Origin: Muribaculum sp.
Lineage (GTDB): Bacteria; Bacteroidota; Bacteroidia; Bacteroidales; Muribaculaceae
Assembly: GCA_023666965.1 (NCBI GenBank)
Contig: JAMPAZ010000003.1
Span: 52,192 to 116,191 of the forward strand
DNA length: 64,000 nucleotides
Reading direction: 5' to 3'
A model generated the notes under the pieces. That model ran no database searches, was not told the DNA's origin, and was given only the letters and a program-made list of their open reading frames with translations. Made by a program: the position numbers and the translations under genes. Position 1 is the stretch's first letter. The number at the start of each line of letters is the position of its first letter. Shown one piece after another: positions 27,621-36,252 of this stretch.

Positions 27621-28744
27621 ATGAGCGAGGTGTATAGGGCCGAGGTCTGGGCCGCAATGTTATCCCAATTGTAGGCTGATAGGTCGTAGATTCGACGGTA
27701 CGGGATGAAGTTTCCCGCTTCATTCTGTTGTCTTGTATGCTGTTCGGATAATTTTCGAGAAAGTATACGGACTAAAGCTTCCGTGTTGCCGACCGGGAAG
27801 AAATCGTCGGGGCTGAGTATGTCGAGACGGTTTGCGGGAATGTCGCTGACGGCCACGTCGAGCCGGTAGCTCATGGCTTCCAATAGAGCTATAGGAAGTC
27901 CCTCGTGATAAGAGGGCATAACGAACAAGGCGGCATTGGCGAGGATCTGCTCCAATGCTTCTCCGCGGATAAATCCGGTCAGAACAGCTCCGGCTGAGGT
28001 GGCGGTGCGTTTTAGTCGGCGTGAATAGTCGTCTTCATGGTCGGCATCCCCCGTAATGACAAGCTGAAACTTGTCTTTCATAGGCCATTGCGAATAAGCT
28101 TTGACAAGGTCGTGGAACCCCTTTTCTTCGACCAAGCGTCCCATGGCCAAAATGTATTTTCCGGGACGTATCCCGTGTTTTTCAAGAAAGTCTGTGGCCG
28201 AGACTTCGGCGGGAGAATTTACACCGTTGTAAATCAGCGCCGAATCGCGTCGCCCATATTTGTCGGCAAGTATTCCTGCTATAAGCTTCGATATGACAAT
28301 CGGGCGCGAACAGAATTTGGCACCCATCCTTTCTCCCATTCTTAGAGCAGTCTTTGCCAGTTGTCCCCATTTTTGACGGTCGTAGTCAGGACCATGGTTT
28401 GTCCAGACTACTTTCATTCCGAGAATCCGGGCCAATGGTGTCAATAGCGCCGGTCCGACGGCGTGGATATGGAGAATGTCGGGATGCAATCTTCGTGCCT
28501 TTATGACCGCTAAAAACGTGTGTACGATGGCTTCTGCACTCTTGCTCTTAGGCGCATATACATCAACCAGCTTTACACCTCTATATAAAGCCGTGCGGTT
28601 GGCATCGGTCACGTAAGGAGTGCGGCGAATAACAGTCACATCATGCCCCATGGCGGCGATGCGCGGATAAAGTTCCTGGCAGTGAGTTTCGACTCCGCCC
28701 TGAATTTCCGGAATACCCCTTGTGCCGATGACAACAATCTTCAT
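27617..28744 (-). CDS. Glycosyltransferase family 4
   Basis: 375 residues. N-terminal 'MKIVVIGTRGIPEIQGGVETH' region is the acceptor-side Rossmann fold of GT4 enzymes (GxGG-type loop), and the donor-side half has 'ILAMGRLVEEKGFHDLV' and 'MPSYHEGLPIALLEAM', the E-x7-E retaining motif region. It moves a sugar from a nucleotide-sugar to a lipid or polysaccharide acceptor at the cytoplasmic face. It follows the radical SAM gene by 22 bases, so they are likely co-transcribed. Confidence 0.85.
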   Translation of the reverse strand: MKIVVIGTRGIPEIQGGVETHCQELYPRIAAMGHDVTVIRRTPYVTDANRTALYRGVKLVDVYAPKSKSAEAIVHTFLAVIKARRLHPDILHIHAVGPALLTPLARILGMKVVWTNHGPDYDRQKWGQLAKTALRMGERMGAKFCSRPIVISKLIAGILADKYGRRDSALIYNGVNSPAEVSATDFLEKHGIRPGKYILAMGRLVEEKGFHDLVKAYSQWPMKDKFQLVITGDADHEDDYSRRLKRTATSAGAVLTGFIRGEALEQILANAALFVMPSYHEGLPIALLEAMSYRLDVAVSDIPANRLDILSPDDFFPVGNTEALVRILSRKLSEQHTRQQNEAGNFIPYRRIYDLSAYNWDNIAAQTSALYTSLI

Positions 28745-28766
28745 ACTACGAGAATAATTGACATGA

Positions 28767-29831
28767 TTAGCGAACAGCAGACTTGCCTAAGTCGCCTTGA
28801 CGCGGATCCTGACCGACGTCGAACCACTTTTTGTCGATACATGGTTCGAGGTGGCGCATCACTCTGAGTTTATTGTTAACTGCCCATTTGAGCGGATGTT
28901 TGATATACTTATGCATCACGGGTGAAGCCGTTCCGACCATCCAACAGTTTTTCGGACATGTGCGGACGAGGTCTCTTACATGTTGGGCCTGCGGTCCATT
29001 CCAAATCGAAAGAAAGTCCTGCTTGTGGATGTTTCCCATCGACTCTTTCCAGAACTTTTCTTCAAGCCCGTTGCACGGATATACTTCGCCCCACGGATCG
29101 ATGAAAAAGTTGGTGAGTCCCGCTTCGCAGGGAAGCATACGCCTGCCGCCTTCGATATAGTTAATCAAGCCCATATTAAAGAAGGCCCTGAACCATGATT
29201 TGGGGTGTTTTTCTTCAAGTTGCCACCTTATCAATTGTCGAAAATCGCCACATACTTCTTCGCGGTTGGTTATGGAGTTGTCGTCTTTGTGGAAATAGTA
29301 GGAATTGTGGAATGCCGCAGTGGCAAATTCGAGTCCGAGTTCGCGAGAGAGTTTATACAAGGCAAGCATATCCTTGGAGTTGTGGTTTGAGACTGTGCAT
29401 CCAAACCCTATATCTTTGATGCCCATTTGTTTGAGAGTAAGGAGGGTCTTAAGTCCCTTGTCGAAACCTCCTTCGCGGCCACGAAGTTCATCGTTTTTCG
29501 TGCTAAGTCCTTCGATGGAGATACGGATGCCTATGTTCGGAAACTGCTTGGCAAGCGAAATTACTCTGTCGTCAAACCATCCGGAAGTGGATATGACAAT
29601 TCGGTCGGTATGTCGGAAACACTCTTCGACAATCTCCGGCAGATCTTCCCGAATGAAGGGTTCGCCGCCGGTCAGATTGATGAATTTGAGTTTCGGCAAC
29701 GACTTGAGGTCAGCGGCCTTAATCTCCTCTCGCTGATCAGTAGGATATTTCCAAATGTTGCACATACGGCACCGCATTGGACAGCGATAGGTCAGTATAA
29801 TCGATGCATCGGTAGGTAACGGTATAGCCAT
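28767..29831 (-). CDS. Radical SAM protein with C-terminal SPASM-like cysteines
   Basis: 354 residues. The CX3CX2C cluster motif is C17, C21, C24 in 'RCPMRCRMCN'. Later cysteines ('LPCEAG', 'VYPCNG', 'RTCPKNCW') form a SPASM/twitch-like auxiliary cluster region. Radical SAM/SPASM enzymes modify peptides, sugars or other substrates by 5'-deoxyadenosyl radical. Paired with a GT4 enzyme, so a sugar or polysaccharide-linked role is possible. A -7 box TAAATTTG (29903-29896, minus) lies upstream without a clear -33. Confidence 0.8.
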   Translation of the reverse strand: MAIPLPTDASIILTYRCPMRCRMCNIWKYPTDQREEIKAADLKSLPKLKFINLTGGEPFIREDLPEIVEECFRHTDRIVISTSGWFDDRVISLAKQFPNIGIRISIEGLSTKNDELRGREGGFDKGLKTLLTLKQMGIKDIGFGCTVSNHNSKDMLALYKLSRELGLEFATAAFHNSYYFHKDDNSITNREEVCGDFRQLIRWQLEEKHPKSWFRAFFNMGLINYIEGGRRMLPCEAGLTNFFIDPWGEVYPCNGLEEKFWKESMGNIHKQDFLSIWNGPQAQHVRDLVRTCPKNCWMVGTASPVMHKYIKHPLKWAVNNKLRVMRHLEPCIDKKWFDVGQDPRQGDLGKSAVR

Positions 29832-29941
29832 GGTTGATGATAATTCACATTAATATATGAACGTAGCCACGTGCAGATATATTTTGCGCGTGCCGCAAAT
29901 TTACGTTTGAAAGTACAAATCCGGGATGAAATTTTTGAGAA

Positions 29942-31516
29942 TTAGCGGCCCCACGAGGCGCGGTCGAGATTCCGGTAGAGGAGGGCTTCCCGGAGATGTG
30001 TGACGAGGATGGGTTGCTGTGCCGCTTGTAGGGGAGTGAGGTCGGTGCGGGTGCTGTAGTCGAGGTCGGCGATGGTGCGTGACACTTTTAGTATGCGGTC
30101 GTAGGCACGGGCCGACATGTCGAATCGTTTCATGGCATCTTCGAGGACTTTCATGCTTTCGGCATCGAGGCGCGCATGTTGACGCAGCAGTCGTGAGTTC
30201 ATCTGCGCGTTGCAATGAATCTCTTTTTCGTCAAGAAAGCGTTCGTTTTGTATAGTGCGTGCTTTAACTACCCTCGAACGAATTTCGGTGCTGCTTTCGG
30301 CCGGGGTTTCCGATGAAATCTCTTCAAACGGCACGGGCATGATCTCTATCTGGAGGTCGATGCGGTCCATGAGGGGGCCTGAAATTCTGCCGAGATATTT
30401 GTTGACGGCGCCGGGAGGGCATGTGCAGTCTTTTGTGGGATGGTTGTAGTAACCGCAGGGACATGGATTCATAGAGGCCACGAGCATGAAGCCGGCCGGG
30501 TAGTCGATGCTGTATTTCGCTCTTGAGATGGTTATATGGCGGTCTTCAAGTGGTTGGCGCATGACTTCGAGAACTTGCCGTGAAAATTCGGGAAACTCAT
30601 CGAGAAAGAGGACACCGTTGTGGGCAAGCGAAATCTCCCCGGGCATGGGATTGTTGCCTCCGCCTACGAGAGCAACGGGCGAAATCGTGTGATGGGGCGA
30701 CCTAAAGGGTCGTGAGGTCATCAACATGGAGCCACGCTTCAGTTTGCCTGCCACGGAATGGATTTTTGTCGTCTCTAGAGCTTCTTGAAGTGTGAGCGGA
30801 GGGAGTATTGAAGGCAAACGTTTGGACATCATTGATTTGCCGGAGCCGGGGGCGCCGACAAGCAGAATGTTGTGGCCACCGGCGCAGGCCACTTCAAATG
30901 CGCGTTTGACGCTTTCTTGCCCTTTAACTTCGGAAAAGTCAAAGTCAAACGAGGACTGGGCTTTACGGAACTCTTCGCGTGTGTTTATGAGTGTAGGCCG
31001 AGGTGAAGACGTTCCGTCGAAAAATTCGGCCACATCTTTTAGCGTCTCCATCCCGTAAACGTCAAGATTATTGACAACTGCGGCTTCTGAAACATTTGCT
31101 GAGGGCACAATCATGCCTTTGAATCCCATTTCACGCGCTTTTATGGCCATCGGGAGGACACCGCGAATGGGCAATAGGGTGCCGTCGAGCGACAATTCAC
31201 CCATAATCATGTATTCGGCAAGGGCATCGCCTTTAATCTGTTCTGAGGCGGCGAGAATGCTGAGGGCCAGCGGAAGGTCGTAGGCGGCGCCTTCCTTGCG
31301 GACATCTGCGGGCGACATGTTTATTACCACTGACCTACGTGGAAAGTCGAATCCGGAATGTTTCATGGCAGTCAGCATCCGCTGATAGCTTTCTTTGACG
31401 GCAGTGTCGGGCAACCCGACAAGATTGAACGAGAACCCAATTTCAACAGCCACTTCAATAGTGACTATTATGGCATCTACGCCTTGAACGGCGGCACCGT
31501 AAGTTTTGAGGAGCAT
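29942..31516 (-). CDS. YifB/ComM family magnesium-chelatase-like AAA ATPase
   Basis: 524 residues. N-terminal ChlI-like (Lon-protease-fold) domain at 1-170, AAA+ domain with Walker A 'GAPGSGKSMMS' near 220 and Walker B 'GVLFLDEFPEF', a zinc-binding-looking 'PCPCGYYNHPTKDCTC', and the C-terminal Mg-chelatase subunit ChlI domain. ComM in other bacteria is a hexameric helicase for branch migration during natural transformation; in Bacteroidota the role is less clear. No competence genes lie nearby. Confidence 0.9.
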   Translation of the reverse strand: MLLKTYGAAVQGVDAIIVTIEVAVEIGFSFNLVGLPDTAVKESYQRMLTAMKHSGFDFPRRSVVINMSPADVRKEGAAYDLPLALSILAASEQIKGDALAEYMIMGELSLDGTLLPIRGVLPMAIKAREMGFKGMIVPSANVSEAAVVNNLDVYGMETLKDVAEFFDGTSSPRPTLINTREEFRKAQSSFDFDFSEVKGQESVKRAFEVACAGGHNILLVGAPGSGKSMMSKRLPSILPPLTLQEALETTKIHSVAGKLKRGSMLMTSRPFRSPHHTISPVALVGGGNNPMPGEISLAHNGVLFLDEFPEFSRQVLEVMRQPLEDRHITISRAKYSIDYPAGFMLVASMNPCPCGYYNHPTKDCTCPPGAVNKYLGRISGPLMDRIDLQIEIMPVPFEEISSETPAESSTEIRSRVVKARTIQNERFLDEKEIHCNAQMNSRLLRQHARLDAESMKVLEDAMKRFDMSARAYDRILKVSRTIADLDYSTRTDLTPLQAAQQPILVTHLREALLYRNLDRASWGR

Positions 31517-31550
31517 ATTTGAGGAGGGAGACTAATGGTTGACTAATGGA

Positions 31551-32591
31551 TTACATGACTTTATTATGGCGCAGCCTTCGGAACAGCGTGTCTGTTGCGG
31601 TCTTTACGGAGCTTCCGCGGTAGGCCGTATCGCCTACGGAGTCGGAGAGTATGTAGTAGGGTAGACGCGGAATATCTAGGTCGTCAAAGGTGGTATTTGC
31701 GGAACCGCCGGGAACCCAAACGCGCGGCCATCCTACGGAGTCTTGACGGGCTATTCGCTTCCACATAGAGGTGTCTTGTGCCATCGACACTTCATAGACA
31801 CGTATCCAGCGATGGTTGATGCTGTCGTGTAGTTCGCGGAGGGTGGGGTATATGGTGTCGCGATGTTCGTTGCCTTGCCCGGAAAAGTAGAACAGAGTAT
31901 AGCTTGAACGACCGGCATAGTAGCGCTCGGTTGTGTCGCGCAGATTTGTCAAAGTGAATGTGCGGATTCGTCCGTGGAAAGCCGCTGAGTTTATGCGGGA
32001 AAGAATCAGTCGATAGTTGTCGACGAGCGACTCGGGACGTGCCTCGGGGGCGATGGTGGCAAAGATAGAGTCGGCCTGCGATTCGTGGTCGGGGGCGTAG
32101 AACTGGGTCAGCATAAGCGCTGAGGAGAGAATATTGTCTTTATGCGATTCGACGTACTCTGCTACCAAGCGATTGTTCAGTATATGGTCGCCGCTACGTA
32201 ACGCATCGGAATTGTCGCGGAGAAACTTGCTCCACTGTTCGCTCGGCTTGTTACCGGAGACTTTTTGGTCAAAGAAATCCTCAAGGTTGAAGTCGCATTT
32301 AAGGGTCTGTCCGTTCTTAATCAGAACACGCCCGACAAGCTGGTGTTGCGCGGTAGAAAGCTCGACTATGGTATAGGTTTTCGATGCACCGACGAGAATG
32401 AACTTACCGTCGATGGCGACAATTCCGTCGGTGTGGACGCTTCTGTCGGCCACGTATGTCATCACTATGTTTCTTGTGCCGAGACCCTCTACAGTGCCCT
32501 CGATACGGAATTCCGGATCGTCGTCACATGCGGTGAGCAGTGTCAGCATTACTAATGTGGTTATAATATATCGAGAGATAAACTGAACCAT
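31551..32591 (-). CDS. DUF4369-type lipoprotein with thioredoxin-like C-terminal part
   Basis: 346 residues from ATG 32591, which gives lipobox LLTA-C followed by DDD. 'FRIEGTVEGLGTRNIVMTYV' is the start of a DUF4369 domain (about 25-115), often fused to thioredoxin-like domains. The C-terminal part (about 215-345) has the length and strand pattern of such a domain, but no CxxC is present, so it is unlikely to be a thiol oxidoreductase. Divergent from the phospholipase A gene. Confidence 0.65.
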   Translation of the reverse strand: MVQFISRYIITTLVMLTLLTACDDDPEFRIEGTVEGLGTRNIVMTYVADRSVHTDGIVAIDGKFILVGASKTYTIVELSTAQHQLVGRVLIKNGQTLKCDFNLEDFFDQKVSGNKPSEQWSKFLRDNSDALRSGDHILNNRLVAEYVESHKDNILSSALMLTQFYAPDHESQADSIFATIAPEARPESLVDNYRLILSRINSAAFHGRIRTFTLTNLRDTTERYYAGRSSYTLFYFSGQGNEHRDTIYPTLRELHDSINHRWIRVYEVSMAQDTSMWKRIARQDSVGWPRVWVPGGSANTTFDDLDIPRLPYYILSDSVGDTAYRGSSVKTATDTLFRRLRHNKVM

Positions 32592-32623
32592 GTCGGAACG
32601 AATGATAATTAAAGGATTATGTA

Positions 32624-32653
32624 CAAAGTTAAACATAACACTCCACTCGGCAA
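32624..32653 (-). promoter_or_regulatory. Promoter of the DUF4369 lipoprotein gene
   Basis: Minus strand TTG (32653-32651), 19 bases, TAACTTTG (32631-32624). Confidence 0.7.
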
Positions 32654-32802
32654 AGAAAAAATGTCCTTTTGCGTCAAAATTCGGGGATATTTTTCCTCTT
32701 AGGGTCATGTCGAATGCCAATGCGGTAAAACTTTATTATCTTTGTAATGTTAATATTTGTGACAGAAAATGCCGGATGTTCCGGGGATTCACACTTATGC
32801 CG

Positions 32803-33651
32803 ATGAAACGTATTTGGGAGAAGTTAACAGTTATAACTATAACATTAGTATTGGGCGTTCTCACAGGGTATGGACAAATTGTGTCGCCACCGGATGAAGT
32901 CCTTAACACTGACAGTATTCAGGACGAATTCGAGAAAGGACCTTACTTCGGTCTATATAAGGACAACTACTTTATATTCGGCCCGCCGATCGGCCCGAAG
33001 CCGACTGCGCACAATACAAATGTGAAATTTCAGATTTCTGTGGCTCAGCGACTGACTAAAAGCGTGTTGCCTTTCGGGTCGTATCTATTTCTGTTCTATA
33101 CTCAAAAGTGCTTTTGGAATGTGCTTGAAAATTCCTTCCCAATGACCGACCTCAATTTTAACCCCGGACTTGGTTTCACGAAGCCGTTATTTGTCAAGAA
33201 CCGATTCATTGGTAAGGTGTCGCTGGTATTCGAGCATGAAAGCAACGGCAGGGCTGAGAAGGAGAGCCGATCATGGAATAGAGTGTCGATTAGCTCGAAT
33301 ATTTTGATAGACCCGACGACAATGGTGTATGCAAAACTGTGGATACCGTGGGTAGACGGCGAAAATAACCGCGACCTGCTCGATTACTATGGCATTTACC
33401 AAGCGGGTATAAGCTATATGCCTTTATCCAAGCGGTTTCAGACTGCGGTGTTTGTGACCAAACGTAAAGGGTGGAATTTAAACTTTAATACGGTTTTGGA
33501 GTTCAGCTACAAATTATTTAATAATGAGAACCAATACCTATTTGTGCAGTATTATAACGGCTATGGGGAAGGTCTTTTGGACTATAACCAGTATAGGTCG
33601 CAACTGAGGGTGGGATTTGTGATAAAACCCCAGTTCTTCAGCGACTATTGA
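32803..33651 (+). CDS. pldA: Outer membrane phospholipase A (OMPLA)
   Basis: 282 residues from ATG 32803, chosen because it starts a signal peptide (1-24, ending TGYGQ). Catalytic residues are His145 and Ser147 in 'EHESNGR' and Asn159 in 'SRSWNR', with the same spacing as His142, Ser144 and Asn156 of E. coli OMPLA. The rest is a 12-strand barrel pattern. It cleaves acyl chains from phospholipids that reach the outer leaflet. A -7 box TATCTTTG lies at 32737-32744, leaving a leader of about 55 bases. Confidence 0.88.
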   Translation: MKRIWEKLTVITITLVLGVLTGYGQIVSPPDEVLNTDSIQDEFEKGPYFGLYKDNYFIFGPPIGPKPTAHNTNVKFQISVAQRLTKSVLPFGSYLFLFYTQKCFWNVLENSFPMTDLNFNPGLGFTKPLFVKNRFIGKVSLVFEHESNGRAEKESRSWNRVSISSNILIDPTTMVYAKLWIPWVDGENNRDLLDYYGIYQAGISYMPLSKRFQTAVFVTKRKGWNLNFNTVLEFSYKLFNNENQYLFVQYYNGYGEGLLDYNQYRSQLRVGFVIKPQFFSDY

Positions 33652-34025
33652 TGAATGAGGTTGCGGATTATCCACCAAGCGGTGACGATGATGAATGCAC
33701 CCCAAATGACCCATCTTGAATTGACCCGCAAATAAAGTCCGGGATATTTGCACCTTAAGCACTCCACTATGCATAGAAAAACGACGACAGGCAGAAGCAC
33801 CACCATCATGGCGTTGAACCGAAAGGCGGTGGCTATGTCGCCGTGTAGAAGGGCGTGTATGGCTCTCTGCGACCCACAGCCGGGACACTGCAATCCGGTG
33901 AGGGAGTGGAACGCACACTTTGGAAATAAGATAGAGTCGGATGGGTCGAAGTAAAAATAGATACACAGCGACAGAATGGCCGCGATAATGCCGGCCGGAA
34001 TCAATACAGCCCGGTTCAGCGCCAT
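33645..34025 (-). CDS. DUF2752 membrane protein
   Basis: 126 residues from ATG 34025 with three membrane helices. 'CAFHSLTGLQCPGCGSQRA' is the hallmark of DUF2752, a small membrane family of unknown function common in Bacteroidota. The start lies within the end of the upstream GYF_2 gene (10-base overlap), a link often seen for this pair. Its stop overlaps the convergent pldA stop by seven bases. Confidence 0.85.
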   Translation of the reverse strand: MALNRAVLIPAGIIAAILSLCIYFYFDPSDSILFPKCAFHSLTGLQCPGCGSQRAIHALLHGDIATAFRFNAMMVVLLPVVVFLCIVECLRCKYPGLYLRVNSRWVIWGAFIIVTAWWIIRNLIHQ

Positions 34026-34453
34026 ACGTTTAAGATGGGAAAGGCGTAGAGAAGAATTCCTCCGCAGTAGTACAAGAAACCGGCTATTGCACTCGCAATG
34101 CACCAGCCTTTGGCCGTCTCTGATGCCCGTAGCGAACCTGCATAATTGCCGGCCGCATATCTGCTTTCGACAAGGGTTGAATATATGACGGCGACTATAC
34201 CGAGCGGAAGGCAACAGAGTAAGGTGGCAATCAGAGACCAAGCTAAGTAGGATTGTGGCATTGGTGGCCGGTTTGAAGGCATATCGTTGTACAGACCTAA
34301 CCAAGGACGAAATTCGTCGACGAAGCCGGCTTTGAACCACTGCGTCCAGCCTTGACACCAGACGAGAGTTTCGGAAGTCAGGCCGTAGGAGAGGAGCTGT
34401 TCCGGTTCCGCCGGCCCGACTTTAACGTTGTTGATAATAGCCCAGTAGCGCAC
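34016..34453 (-). CDS. GYF_2 (DUF4339) plus CD225/dispanin membrane protein
   Basis: 145 residues. N-terminal GYF_2 domain (about 1-55, 'WAIINNVKVGPAEPEQL') followed by a CD225/dispanin-like domain with two membrane helices (about 70-140, 'LATLLCCLPLGIVAVIYS'-type motif with double Cys). Known as a common bacterial fusion of unknown role. One base after the start of the deoC stop side, within the dtd-mazG-deoC run. Confidence 0.8.
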   Translation of the reverse strand: MRYWAIINNVKVGPAEPEQLLSYGLTSETLVWCQGWTQWFKAGFVDEFRPWLGLYNDMPSNRPPMPQSYLAWSLIATLLCCLPLGIVAVIYSTLVESRYAAGNYAGSLRASETAKGWCIASAIAGFLYYCGGILLYAFPILNVWR

Positions 34454-34454
34454 C

Positions 34455-35339
34455 TTAGAAGAATTTTACCGGTTCGCCTAAGATGTCGCCGAGGAGGTTG
34501 TTGGCCAGTCGGCTTGCACCGATCCTGAACAGTTCGTTTGACATCCATTCATCTCCGAGCACCTCCTTGATGACTGTATAGTATTTGACTGCATCTTCTG
34601 TGGTAGCCACGCCACCGGCGGCTTTAAAGCCGACTTTGTTTCCGGTCTTTTCGTAGTATTCTTTTATACATTGAGCCATTACGTAGGCGGCTTCGAGGGT
34701 GGCTCCGGAATAGACTTTTCCGGTGGATGTCTTAATAAAGTCTGCTCCGGAATACATGGACAGAATGGATGCATTGCGGATATTTTCGGCCGTCTTAAGC
34801 GCACCCGTTTCGAGAATTACCTTCAAGTGAGCGTCGCGGCATGAATGTTTTTGCTCGCTGATTTCGTCGCATACTTCTTCCCAGTCGCCGTCGAGATAGT
34901 TGCCGACATTTAGCACGATGTCAATTTCGTCGGCACCGCCCTGAACGGCAAGAGAAGTTTCGGCAATTTTCACTTCGATGAATGACTGCGAAGACGGGAA
35001 GGCTCCGGAAACACATGCGACTTTTACTCCGGTCACGTCGAGAACCGTGCGGACTACTTGCGCGAAATTTGGATAGACGCAGATGGCGGCTACGTTTTTC
35101 AGTTCCGGGTGCTCATTGTCGAATGCATTGACTCTTTCGGTGAAGTCGGCCACGGATTGGGGCGAATCAGTGGTGGACAATGTTGTCAAGTCGATGCAGT
35201 TGAATATGCGTTTGTAGGTGTCTATATTCATATTTTCCTGAAGATGTTCTGTCAGGATTTTTTCAACGGCCGCTTTTACGGTTTCGTCATCGGTAATGAC
35301 GCTCGAAGCGGCTACCGTATCATGATATTTGTCACTCAT
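34455..35339 (-). CDS. deoC: Deoxyribose-phosphate aldolase
   Basis: 294 residues. 'GADFIKTSTGK' holds the Schiff-base Lys and 'VGFKAAGGV' the second active-site Lys of DeoC. It splits 2-deoxyribose 5-phosphate into acetaldehyde and glyceraldehyde 3-phosphate in deoxynucleoside catabolism. About 60 residues longer at the N-terminus than bacterial DeoC of ~220 residues, as in the Bacteroidota type. Part of the leftward run starting with dtd. Confidence 0.94.
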   Translation of the reverse strand: MSDKYHDTVAASSVITDDETVKAAVEKILTEHLQENMNIDTYKRIFNCIDLTTLSTTDSPQSVADFTERVNAFDNEHPELKNVAAICVYPNFAQVVRTVLDVTGVKVACVSGAFPSSQSFIEVKIAETSLAVQGGADEIDIVLNVGNYLDGDWEEVCDEISEQKHSCRDAHLKVILETGALKTAENIRNASILSMYSGADFIKTSTGKVYSGATLEAAYVMAQCIKEYYEKTGNKVGFKAAGGVATTEDAVKYYTVIKEVLGDEWMSNELFRIGASRLANNLLGDILGEPVKFF

Positions 35340-35362
35340 AAAAACTTATATAGTTTAAATTG

Positions 35363-35707
35363 TTAGTGTAATTTCGGATTGTCGATGTGGCGCCGACTGT
35401 CGCGTCGGGTCTTTTTCTCTATGTTATCGGTGAATGCCCGGTTTAAGTCGATGCCTGTTTGGTTTGCTATTGCCATTACAACCCACATTACGTCGGAAAG
35501 TTCATCGGCAAGCTTGCTTGAATCCTCTCCGGGCTTGAAAGATTGGTCGCCGTATTGCCGTGCCATGATGCGGGCCACTTCTCCAACTTCTTCAGTCAGA
35601 ACGGCCATGTTTGTGAGGGGCGAGAAGTAGCGGACACCAATGGTTTTGATCCATTTGTCGACCATCTGCTGGGCCTCTCTGATTGTCAAGTTGCTGCAGT
35701 CTGACAT
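35363..35707 (-). CDS. MazG-like nucleotide pyrophosphohydrolase
   Basis: 114 residues, one all-alpha MazG domain. The metal-binding acidic set is visible as 'EEVGEVARI' and 'ELSDVMWV'. It hydrolyses nucleoside triphosphates to monophosphates, probably clearing non-canonical nucleotides. It is 4 bases from dtd and 23 from deoC, in keeping with a nucleotide and tRNA quality-control operon. Confidence 0.85.
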   Translation of the reverse strand: MSDCSNLTIREAQQMVDKWIKTIGVRYFSPLTNMAVLTEEVGEVARIMARQYGDQSFKPGEDSSKLADELSDVMWVVMAIANQTGIDLNRAFTDNIEKKTRRDSRRHIDNPKLH

Positions 35708-35711
35708 CGGT

Positions 35712-36164
35712 TTATTCTTTTAGTTTTGAATCGATGATTATTGTTACCGGTCCGTCATTGATTAAACTCACCTGCATGTCGGCTCCGAATACACCGCGTC
35801 TGACGGTCTGCCCTAAAGCCTGTTCGAGATCTGCGCAGTATGCGTCGTACATCGGCACGGCGAGGTCGTGACCTGCGGCGCGTATGTAGCTGGGTCGATT
35901 TCCTTTTTTTGTGGAAGCGGTAAGCGTGAATTGACTGACCGCGAGTATTTCGCCGCCGGTGTCGAGTACAGAACGGTTCATAACGCCGTTTTCGTCATTG
36001 AAAATTCGGAGCGCAACGGTCTTTGCGGCGAGCCAAGCCGCGTCGTCAAGTGTGTCGCCGTGTTCTACGCCGACGAGAACGAGCAATCCACCTCCAATGG
36101 AGGAGTGGATTTTGCCGTCGATGGCGACGGAGGCCTGTTTTACGCGTTGTAGTACAATTCTCAT
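35712..36164 (-). CDS. dtd: D-aminoacyl-tRNA deacylase
   Basis: 150 residues from ATG 36164. 'SQFTL' (77-81) and the C-terminal 'NDGPVTI' with the Gly-cisPro element are the two DTD signatures. It hydrolyses D-amino acids, and glycine mischarged on tRNA-Ala, from tRNA. First gene of the run; its promoter ends four bases before the start codon. Confidence 0.95.
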   Translation of the reverse strand: MRIVLQRVKQASVAIDGKIHSSIGGGLLVLVGVEHGDTLDDAAWLAAKTVALRIFNDENGVMNRSVLDTGGEILAVSQFTLTASTKKGNRPSYIRAAGHDLAVPMYDAYCADLEQALGQTVRRGVFGADMQVSLINDGPVTIIIDSKLKE

Positions 36165-36168
36165 TTTA

Positions 36169-36199
36169 CAAAAATAGAGAAAAATTGAGCATCTCCCAA
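36169..36199 (-). promoter_or_regulatory. Promoter of the dtd operon
   Basis: Minus strand TTG (36199-36197), 20 bases, TATTTTTG (36176-36169). The start codon follows after four bases, so the transcript should have almost no leader. Confidence 0.7.
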
Positions 36200-36252
36200 A
36201 AAAATCTGAAATCGAGTCGATGCGCAAATGTAAAGCTGTTTATTTCCCCCTT

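Noticed and set aside
29942-31516. YifB/ComM as part of a magnesium chelatase or a competence cluster
   Set aside because: No chelatase subunits, tetrapyrrole or DNA-uptake genes lie nearby; the architecture is that of the stand-alone family.
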